Of a stretch of 64,000 nucleotides of DNA, positions 58,601 through 64,000 are shown piece by piece. The translations under genes were made by a program, and so were the position numbers. Below the pieces are notes generated by a model. It made no database searches and had not been told where the DNA came from. It was given only the letters and a program-made list of their open reading frames with translations. This DNA comes from Candidatus Thiodiazotropha sp. (ex Monitilora ramsayi) (GTDB taxonomy: Bacteria; Pseudomonadota; Gammaproteobacteria; Chromatiales; Chromatiaceae). The stretch spans positions 62,001 through 126,000 of the forward strand of contig JAHXIP010000008.1 in NCBI GenBank assembly GCA_025655575.1. The letters run 5' to 3'. Position 1 is the stretch's first letter. Each line of letters opens with the position of its first letter.

Positions 58601-58855
58601 GCTGGTGAGTCTATCGCCGATGCGGTTTTTGGCGGGGCGCTCTCCCGGCTTCGTCCCGTATTGATGACTGCTGCTATTGCTGCTTTGGGATTGACCCCGA
58701 TGCTGCTCGCCTCAGGTGTAGGTTCTGAGGTGCAACGCCCCCTCGCTACTGTCGTGGTCGGCGGACTGGCATCGAGCACCCTATTGACGCTTTTTGTCCT
58801 GCCCACACTCTATCCATTGTTTTCAGCGGGGCTTCAGTCACGTCAACATACGTGA
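55655..58855 (+). CDS. czcA: CzcA-type heavy-metal efflux RND transporter
   Basis: A 1066-residue proton-driven pump with 12 membrane segments and two large periplasmic loops. TM1 begins RLIDWSVANRLLVVLGLLAML. IGMMVDGSVVMMENIF is the TM4 proton-relay motif, whose Asp-Gly-x-x-x-x-x-Glu pattern is of the divalent-cation (Zn/Co/Cd) rather than Cu/Ag class. After it comes a His-containing cytosolic insert (KHLSHPDSAHEE) longer than in typical CzcA. TGQYLSVPGSIGFIALFGVAVLNGVVMV lies in the second half. Metal choice is inferred. Ends three bases from the convergent tpm stop. Confidence 0.94.
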   Translation: MLNRLIDWSVANRLLVVLGLLAMLGIAATLIPRLNLDAFPDVTNVQVQINTEAQGLAAEEVEQLITYPIEAVMYALPDVEEVRSISKTGLSVITVVFNEGTDIYFARQLVFERLQDAREQIPEGVGTPEMGPNTSGLGQIYQYILRSEDPQKYDAIALRSLNDWVVKLLLLPVDGITDVLSYGGEVRQYQVQIDPGKQLAYAISIDQIAEAIEANNRNAGGWYLDRGAEQLVIRGVGWLRAGEEGLRDIANIPLKEEDGVVVRVGDIAQVKFGGEIRQGAVTMTRRNHESQAEPLGEVVAGIVLKRLGANTKATIDAVEERLPAIQEVLPVGVTIEPFYDQADLVEQAVNTVSRALTEAFILIVVVLLLFLLNIRATLLVLVSVPLSIGLALTAMSYWGLSANLMSLGGLAIAIGMMVDGSVVMMENIFKHLSHPDSAHEELAKSRTAPDDANPYDVTHDRRGIPLRIQQAAREVGRPVFYAVIIIIVVFAPLFTLEGVEGKLFQPMAISIVLAMLTSLGVAMVVIPALATYAFRRSVKHRSSPIFLPLEWLYQHALRFALKAKWLVVLVAVLMFAGTLLVVPRLGTEFVPELEEGTINIRVTLAPSASLDTALVVAVQLEKHLMGFPEVTYASSRVGRPELGGDPEPVSNIEIYVGLKPVSEWTSAKDRFALQKRFEQALSVHPGLLLTFSQPIATRVDELLSGVKAQLAIKLFGPDLRLLAEKGKAIEALAREVDGTRGVEMEQIAGEAQLTIRPRRDVLARYGIPVSQVMDLVSDGIGGTEAGQVIQGNERYDITVRLAKPYRRDTLALKQLVLQSPTGAWVQLGDVADVVIESGPPQIRRDDVQRRVVIQSNVEGRDMGGLVTELRNRIADEIDLPAGYSVVFGGQFENQERAQQRLMIVVPLSLGLIFLLLYFAFHSVGQALLIMLNVPLALIGGIAALYWTGQYLSVPGSIGFIALFGVAVLNGVVMVNAINQNLEAGESIADAVFGGALSRLRPVLMTAAIAALGLTPMLLASGVGSEVQRPLATVVVGGLASSTLLTLFVLPTLYPLFSAGLQSRQHT

Positions 58856-58858
58856 TGA

Positions 58859-59554
58859 TTATTTAAACCGTCTGGGCTTCAGAAGATAGACCTGTTCGAC
58901 CATTCGGCTTACACCTTTATCACCATAGCGATCAGTATCATCCAATAGGTTAAGCGTATGTTGCAGCTTGACGGAATATTCCGGTTCAAAGAGCTTACGT
59001 ACTTCCAGCTCCGCTACACTGTAGGGTGGTCCCTGCATCTCATCCTGAGGATAGTCCATTGCCACCAGCAGGATTTTGGCCTGCCCAGGCAGCTGCGCTT
59101 TTAGTAATGACACATAGTGTTGACGCTGTTGAGGATTGAGTGCAATCAGAGAGGCACGGTCGTAAACAGCATCGATAGTACTATTATCCAACAGTGCCAG
59201 ATCAAAGATATCACCGCAGAAAATCTCAAAGGGGCCGTCACGCCAGCGATCGAATCCATCAACTGATTCAACCTCAGGATTCAGGTTGAGTTCCTTGAAA
59301 AAACTCTCCACCGCCAGTGGACTTAACTCGACACCACGAATACGGTAGCCCTGTTCGGCCAACCAGACCATGTCCCGGCTCTTACCGCAGAGGGGAGCCA
59401 GTACCAGCGAACCCTGCGGCAGATGAAGCGTGTGCCAATAATTAAGTAGATGCGGATTGAATTCCACATGATGCCAACCGATGTTTTGCTCCTGCCACCG
59501 CTGCATCCAGTTGGTATTGGGTTCCCGTAAGTTATCCGTTTCTGTCATCTCCAA
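58859..59554 (-). CDS. tpm: Thiopurine S-methyltransferase family protein
   Basis: A 231-residue SAM-dependent methyltransferase. WMQRWQEQNIGWH is the TPMT opening, LVLAPLCGKSRDMVWLAEQG binds SAM, VELSPLAVESFF follows, and AVYDRASLIALNP is the acceptor-site loop. Bacterial members methylate selenite, tellurite or thiopurines; the native substrate is unknown. It converges with czcA with a three-base gap. Confidence 0.94.
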   Translation of the reverse strand: MEMTETDNLREPNTNWMQRWQEQNIGWHHVEFNPHLLNYWHTLHLPQGSLVLAPLCGKSRDMVWLAEQGYRIRGVELSPLAVESFFKELNLNPEVESVDGFDRWRDGPFEIFCGDIFDLALLDNSTIDAVYDRASLIALNPQQRQHYVSLLKAQLPGQAKILLVAMDYPQDEMQGPPYSVAELEVRKLFEPEYSVKLQHTLNLLDDTDRYGDKGVSRMVEQVYLLKPRRFK

Positions 59555-59724
59555 TATCCCTCGATCATGCGTTGAAGCAATCAGCTATCGTAGGTATTAC
59601 AAACAAAGTCATCTTCGACCACAGCTTACCTTGTCACTATTTCAACACAGAGACAATTCGGCATGCCCAGCCTTGATCACCACTCATCCTATTTTGATCT
59701 TTACCCGTGACACAGCCCTGAACG

Positions 59725-59751
59725 AAAAAAGCCCGCTCAGTGAGAGCGGGC
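59725..59751 (-). terminator. Rho-independent terminator after the second adk
   Basis: Perfect 8-bp arms GCCCGCTC (59731-59738) / GAGCGGGC (59744-59751), loop AGTGA. On the minus strand it is followed by T6. It lies 37 bp past the stop of the zinc-lid adenylate kinase. Confidence 0.85.
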
Positions 59752-59788
59752 TTCGAGATGTACCACGGTGCTACTAAGAAATGAAACT

Positions 59789-60430
59789 TTAGCTACCTAA
59801 ACGATCCTGAATCGCCTCGACAACTGCTTCACTGGATGTAGCGCTGACAGTCAGCAACATATCTTCGTTGCTATAGAAACCAACCAGGGGGGCGGTCTTT
59901 TCGTTATAGACATCCAGACGATTGGAGATCGCCTCTTCCGTCTCGTCATCACGCTGCACAACTTTATCGCCGCACTTGTCACAGACACCCTCGACCTTGG
60001 TCGGCATGCTCTTGACGTTGTAGATGGCGCCACAACCGACACAGGTACGGCGGGTGGTCAGACGGTCCAGAATCACATCACGGGGCACGTCGATCTCTAC
60101 CGCGAAATCGAGATCCACATTGATTCTCTTCAGCAGATCCTTGAGGGCCTCCGCCTGGGGAATCGTCCGGGGAAAACCGTCGAGGAGAAAGCCATTGGCA
60201 CAGTCGGGTTCCTGCAGGCGCTGTTCCATGATGCCCATGATCAGATCATCAGGCACCAGATCGCCGGCCTTCATGAATGCCTCAGCTTGCTTGCCAAGGT
60301 CAGAACCCGCCTGGACTGCACCGCGTAGGATATCGCCTGTGGAAATCTGCACAGAACCGTCCAGCTTCGTCAGCTGCTTGGCCACAGTACCCTTACCTGC
60401 CCCGGGCGCACCCAGTAGAATCAGTTTCAT
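59789..60430 (-). CDS. adk: Adenylate kinase, zinc-lid type (second copy)
   Basis: A 213-residue adenylate kinase with P-loop GAPGAGKGT (7-15), STGDILR and DGFPRT. Unlike the adk at 1793-2437, its lid has C130-X2-C133-X16-C150-X2-C153, a zinc finger as in Gram-positive and some other bacteria. So the genome has two Adks with different lids. Which one is the main cellular enzyme cannot be told. It is monocistronic: a terminator follows, and the divergent SLT gene starts about 155 bp upstream. Confidence 0.93.
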   Translation of the reverse strand: MKLILLGAPGAGKGTVAKQLTKLDGSVQISTGDILRGAVQAGSDLGKQAEAFMKAGDLVPDDLIMGIMEQRLQEPDCANGFLLDGFPRTIPQAEALKDLLKRINVDLDFAVEIDVPRDVILDRLTTRRTCVGCGAIYNVKSMPTKVEGVCDKCGDKVVQRDDETEEAISNRLDVYNEKTAPLVGFYSNEDMLLTVSATSSEAVVEAIQDRLGS

Positions 60431-60585
60431 TGATCGCTCCTTTTGTTATATTTGTGCCGGTATTGAAGATGAACCGGTCGTAAACGCCTTTTTACCGGCA
60501 TAATGCTAAAAACCGGGCGCTATTATACGCATTTCAGCCTTTAGGGAAGCCTTTATCCCTGCACGATGCGGGGGTCTAACCACAG

Positions 60586-61230
60586 ATGCACCAGAAAGAA
60601 CGACATTTATCTCTTTCAATACAGACAGTTAAGGCAGTCTCTCTCAGCCTGTTCCTGATGCTGTTGAGCGGTTGTTCAACCAGCCCGCCGCGCAATACCG
60701 CCAATGCCTGCGACATATTCACCGAGAAGGACGACTGGTATGAGGCCTCCCAGGATGCCTTCGACAAGTGGGGCGTACCGGTTCACGTCCAGCTGGCGAT
60801 CATCCACCAGGAGTCCCGTTTCAAGCACGATGCCAAACCGCCCCGGGACAAGCTCTTCTGGTTCATCCCCTGGTTTCGCAAGTCATCCGCCTACGGCTAT
60901 GCCCAGGTCAAGGACACCACCTGGGACTGGTATCGGGACAAGACGGGCAATCGTTGGGCCGACCGGGACGACTACGAAGACGCGGTGGACTTCATCGGCT
61001 GGTACAGCAATGTCTCGCAACGCACGTTGGGCATCTCCAAGTGGGACGCCTACAACCAATATCTCGCCTATCATGAGGGCCATGGAGGGTTCAAACGGAA
61101 AACCTATAAAAAGAAGCCCTGGTTGATGAAAGTGGCCCGTAAAGTGGACAACAATGCCAAACGCTATCGCGCACAGATCGGCAAATGTAAAGATGAGCTG
61201 GAGAGCGGTTGGAGTTTGTGGCCCTTTTGA
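60586..61230 (+). CDS. Lipoprotein with transglycosylase SLT-like domain
   Basis: A 214-residue outer- or inner-membrane lipoprotein; lipobox LLSGC puts the lipidated Cys at residue 30. The SLT fold has IIHQESRFKHDAKPP with catalytic Glu76, AYGYAQVKDTTWDWYR and YLAYHEGHGGF. It probably cuts peptidoglycan glycan strands to make anhydro-muropeptides. The RDKLFWFIPWFRKS insert between the catalytic Glu and AYGYAQ is typical of a gammaproteobacterial subfamily. It converges with DUF2202. Confidence 0.88.
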   Translation: MHQKERHLSLSIQTVKAVSLSLFLMLLSGCSTSPPRNTANACDIFTEKDDWYEASQDAFDKWGVPVHVQLAIIHQESRFKHDAKPPRDKLFWFIPWFRKSSAYGYAQVKDTTWDWYRDKTGNRWADRDDYEDAVDFIGWYSNVSQRTLGISKWDAYNQYLAYHEGHGGFKRKTYKKKPWLMKVARKVDNNAKRYRAQIGKCKDELESGWSLWPF

Positions 61231-61300
61231 CCAGGGACCTGCTGCATCGGTATCGCTGAGACGCCCTCCACTGGCATCTCAAAGCAACAGCTAAGTTTGA

Positions 61301-62035
61301 TCAGTGCCCCAGTATCTCGTCCACCTCCTCCTGCGGCAGAACCTGGGCGGTGTACCCGCCTCTGCCGATGACGGATTCGATGGCTCGGACATAAGCGCGC
61401 AGGTGACTCTTCGAGCCATCCAGCAGGGATTCGTAGAGATTGCGGATATCCTTCTGGTCCGTGTAGGCCAGGCCGCAAGACGCGACATCGTCAATGCCGT
61501 TGTCCTGTTCAATGATGACTTTGGGGCACTGGGTGATATCGAACATATCCAGCTCTTCGATAAAAGCGCCCACATAGAGGGCATCCAGTTCGCTTGCGCT
61601 GGCCAGGGTAACGAGATAGTCGTACTTCTCAGTGAAATAGTCGCCATACGCCGCACCGGTAAATATGCCGACGTTATCATTGGTATTGGGATCGTCGATG
61701 CCATAGGAGGCCAACAGATTCTTGACGGCATCCGTATGCTGCTGCTCCGAATTGTCGATCTTGCCGAACACCACGGAATCGGGATAGAGGGTGCCCAGTT
61801 TGGTATAGACATCCCTGGCCAGTTTCTCCTCTTCCCGCATGAAGATCATGTGTGTGGCCTCGTTGAAATCGAGCGTGGCGCTGTTCGAGTCGCTTTGTGA
61901 AGTGGTGCTTTCGGTTGCGTTCCCCCCATTGCCTGCGGAAGGTCTGCCATTCTGTCTCGCGTGTGATAACGGGATAGTCGCCAGCGTAGCGACAAGCAGA
62001 AGCGTGATTACGCTTTTCTGGGTGTTCATGGTCAT
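61301..62035 (-). CDS. Secreted DUF2202 ferritin-like protein
   Basis: About 244 residues with a signal peptide (SVITLLLVATLATIPLSHA). A Gly/Ser/Asn-rich linker is followed by a four-helix DUF2202 domain: FMREEEKLARDVY, NSEQQHTDAVKNLL, EELDMFD and DGSKSHLRAYVRAIE. Glu and His residues in these helices are placed as in ferritin-like di-iron proteins. Cys in CPKVII and CGLAYT may pair. The start at 62035 is chosen because GGAG lies six bases before it; the longer frame adds a non-signal stretch. Function unknown. Confidence 0.85.
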   Translation of the reverse strand: MTMNTQKSVITLLLVATLATIPLSHARQNGRPSAGNGGNATESTTSQSDSNSATLDFNEATHMIFMREEEKLARDVYTKLGTLYPDSVVFGKIDNSEQQHTDAVKNLLASYGIDDPNTNDNVGIFTGAAYGDYFTEKYDYLVTLASASELDALYVGAFIEELDMFDITQCPKVIIEQDNGIDDVASCGLAYTDQKDIRNLYESLLDGSKSHLRAYVRAIESVIGRGGYTAQVLPQEEVDEILGH

Positions 62036-62212
62036 TTCCGGCTCCAAAATTATGACGGGCTGTCTGTGAATAGTGCCCAATGGGTCGATTGGTGTCGGAG
62101 GAGCATACGGCTTTTGATCAGGGAGAAGGTTTCAATATGTTTCATTCTCCCGGCACTTGGGAAACCCTTGAAACACTTTGCTCCTCATAAGCGCAATCGA
62201 GTCATGATCAGA

Positions 62213-62234
62213 CAGATACCGGGGGTGGTATCTG
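62213..62234. other. Hairpin in the gap between envZ and the DUF2202 gene
   Basis: Perfect arms CAGATACC (62213-62220) and GGTATCTG (62227-62234) with a six-base loop. It lies about 97 bp past the envZ stop. No T-run on the minus strand. The gap 62036-62330 (295 bp) has no gene. Confidence 0.45.
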
Positions 62235-62330
62235 ACATCTTTCTTATTGATTTTATTGGTATATTTTTTACCGCCCCTGACCCATGTGAAGAGTGTCACA
62301 GATCAGGCATCAACCTCGTCACTACTGACT

Positions 62331-63650
62331 TTATGCTGTGTTGATAGGGAGTCTCAATCTCGCCACTGTGCCACCCGCCGCCGCTCGATCCAGCTCGACC
62401 TGCCAATCGTTCATACGACAGAGCTGATCGACGATAGCCAGACCCAGTCCACTACCACCGGAAGCGCGATTGCGTGAACCCTCCAGGCGTTTGAATGGCT
62501 GAAACACAGCACGACGTTGATCTACGGGTATTCCTGGCCCCCGGTCGATGACCTCGATATGGATTTGCTTGCCTTGGATGGTACAAGTGATCCGTACCGG
62601 CTTTTCGCCACTGTACCGAACGGCATTATCAATCAGGTTATTCAGTACGCGACGAAAGGTCGAGATTGGAACGCTATGGGTAATCTTCTCCGAACAGTCA
62701 CACTCGATCTTATTGCCGTGTTTCTCATACTCAGCTGCCAGCTCATTGACTTCCCGGCATAGATCGGTCGGTTGCGAGGCTTCCTGAGTCAGTCCCTTGG
62801 AGAGTTGAAGCGTGGCGGTGATGATCTCATTCATCTCTGTAAGATCGTCACGCATCTCCTGGACCATCGTTTTATCCGGGTTTTCTTCGAGCAGCTCCAG
62901 TTCCAGTTGCATTCGTGCAATCGGGGTTCGCAGATCATGGGAGATGCCTGCAAGCAGTGTGGTCCTGTTCTCCATCAAAATTTGCAACTGATCCTCCATG
63001 CGATTGAAGTTTTGCGTCAACTCCATCAACTCCTCTGCCCCCTTCTCTTCAAGGGGTGCGCCTCGCCGCCCTTCTCCCACTCTCGTCGTCGCTTTCACCA
63101 GCGCCGCCAACGGATGTGTGACACGTCTGACGATAACCAGTGAAGTAATCACAGCAATGAGCGTACCCGCAACAACCATGACGATCATGGTCAGCGGGAT
63201 CTGGGTAATGAATCGCGATTGATTGAATCCCGCTCTCATAGTTCTCCCACCCATCGGAATATCGACCCATCGCCACTCAGGCATCACATTGTCAAACAGA
63301 AGTGCGTGACTTTGACCGGTCCTTCTGCTCAATGATTGGATGAAGTAGTGCTCGTAGAATTCTGGCGACGGATCAACTGACAACTGCGAATCGGCCAAGC
63401 CAATCAGAAACTGGTGGCGCTCACGCATTTCCCGTTCAAAATCGGGACGTGTGCCGGGAGGAAGCTCCACCCAGATCTGGGCTGACAAAACCGCCATGGA
63501 GGAAAGGTCGTCGGCCACCCGTTTTGTCAGGGGTAAGGTGACAAAATAGATAAACAGGGAGAGTGAAAAGAGTGAAAAGATCAGAAATGCCAGTGTGAAG
63601 GCAAGTGCGGTTCGACCGAATAAGGTGCTAGCGCTGAATCGAAGATTCAC
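62331..63650 (-). CDS. envZ: Sensor histidine kinase EnvZ
   Basis: A 439-residue osmolarity-type kinase. Two membrane segments (LAFTLAFLIFSLFSLSLFIYF; IPLTMIVMVVAGTLIAVITSLVIV) flank the periplasmic domain. HAMP follows, then HisKA with LLAGISHDLRTPIARMQLELELL and HATPase with LNNLIDNAVRYSG, DRGPGIPVDQR and GGSGLGLAIVDQL. The H-box AGISHDLRTPIAR is that of EnvZ. Its ATG overlaps the ompR stop by four bases, as in E. coli. Confidence 0.92.
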   Translation of the reverse strand: MNLRFSASTLFGRTALAFTLAFLIFSLFSLSLFIYFVTLPLTKRVADDLSSMAVLSAQIWVELPPGTRPDFEREMRERHQFLIGLADSQLSVDPSPEFYEHYFIQSLSRRTGQSHALLFDNVMPEWRWVDIPMGGRTMRAGFNQSRFITQIPLTMIVMVVAGTLIAVITSLVIVRRVTHPLAALVKATTRVGEGRRGAPLEEKGAEELMELTQNFNRMEDQLQILMENRTTLLAGISHDLRTPIARMQLELELLEENPDKTMVQEMRDDLTEMNEIITATLQLSKGLTQEASQPTDLCREVNELAAEYEKHGNKIECDCSEKITHSVPISTFRRVLNNLIDNAVRYSGEKPVRITCTIQGKQIHIEVIDRGPGIPVDQRRAVFQPFKRLEGSRNRASGGSGLGLAIVDQLCRMNDWQVELDRAAAGGTVARLRLPINTA

Positions 63651-64000
63651 GTCGTCGGTTGATTCCCTTGCGGGGTGAAGATATAGCCTTTACCCCAAAC
63701 AGTCCGGATAAACTTCGGATGATCGGGATTGGACTCCAGCTTTTTCCTGAGACGGGTGACCCGGACGTCGATGCTGCGATCATAGGGCGATCTTTCATAA
63801 CCCTTGATCAGTTCGATCAGATGATCCCGGCTCAATACCCGGTTCGGGTTTTTCACAAAGGCCTCGAGTAACGCATATTCCCCCGATGTCAGACTGATCT
63901 CCTCACCATCGTGGGAGATAGAATTGGTGGTCAGGTTCAAAACATAGTCCCCGAACCGAAAGGTCTCCATCGATTGGGGATTGAAGCTGCCTTGCCGGTT
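63647..64000 (-). CDS. ompR: Response regulator OmpR, N-terminal part cut by the window edge
   Basis: The C-terminal 117 residues of an OmpR-family regulator. The winged-helix DNA-binding domain has ISLTSGEYALLEAFVKNPNRVL, RDHLIELIKGYERSPYDRSIDV, RVTRLRKKLE and IRTVWGKGYIF. Length and wording fit OmpR. The receiver domain is outside the window. Coupled to envZ. Confidence 0.9.
   Translation of the reverse strand, partial: NRQGSFNPQSMETFRFGDYVLNLTTNSISHDGEEISLTSGEYALLEAFVKNPNRVLSRDHLIELIKGYERSPYDRSIDVRVTRLRKKLESNPDHPKFIRTVWGKGYIFTPQGNQPTT

Overview
The window looks like chromosome from a mesophilic gammaproteobacterium of moderate GC. Supporting signs are the CmoA/CmoB tRNA-modification pair, a UvrY/GacA regulator, an EnvZ/OmpR pair, and the gene order nnr-tsaE-amiC-mutL-miaA-hfq-hflX-hflK-hflC-DUF2065-hisZ-purA. 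The haem and metal proteins (SCO, small cytochrome c, rhodanese, OprC-like receptor, CzcCBA) would fit a sulfur-oxidising Chromatiales-type bacterium such as the Sedimenticola/Thiodiazotropha group. That placement is an inference and has not been tested. No rRNA, tRNA, CRISPR array, prophage or transposase gene was seen. Almost all of the window is coding and most of it is core genome.

Layout. 0-5 kb: truncated uvrY, DUF1249, thioredoxin, adenylate kinase and htpG, all on the minus strand; htpG has a very good sigma-32 promoter. 4.8-9.7 kb: an orphan outer-membrane barrel, a secreted rhodanese, phosphoglucomutase, a lysine-tailed DUF2934 protein and a 296-bp MITE-like element. 9.7-17 kb: a drug/metabolite transporter, an OprC-like TonB receptor with an FNR-type box upstream, DUF547, two small secreted proteins of unknown function, an Lpd3-type flavoprotein and OsmC. 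17-25.5 kb: a deacetylase-fold protein, cmoB/cmoA, a transporter, a FixL/FixJ-like two-component pair and a PilZ protein.

25.5-44.3 kb: RDD, SCO, pabB, then the large conserved minus-strand block from nnr down to purA (tRNA modification, mismatch repair, cell-wall amidase, Hfq, HflX, HflKC), the divergent queG, a VanZ-domain protein and orn. 44.4-47.4 kb: a translationally linked run of M48 protease, cytochrome c, rsgA and a CarS-like protein. 47.4-51.4 kb: metallophosphoesterase, a PhoQ/PhoP-like pair, a PepSY protein and a glycine-zipper protein. 51.5-58.9 kb: metal efflux (SO_0444-type permease, a CzcI-like His-rich protein, CzcC, CzcB, CzcA). 58.9-64 kb: Tpm, a second adenylate kinase with a zinc lid, an SLT lipoprotein, a DUF2202 ferritin-like protein, and EnvZ with truncated OmpR.

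I found no clear, self-contained novel system. The most interesting leads are these: (1) a 33-bp repeat that forms the termini of the MITE and also occurs alone at two gene ends, where it supplies the stop codons of pgm and the VanZ gene; (2) the OprC-like receptor with a CxxxM motif and an FNR box, beside a methionine-rich secreted protein carrying two C-X12-C motifs; (3) two adenylate kinases of different lid classes; (4) a series of three hairpins after hflC; (5) a VanZ protein with a predicted extracytoplasmic jelly-roll domain.
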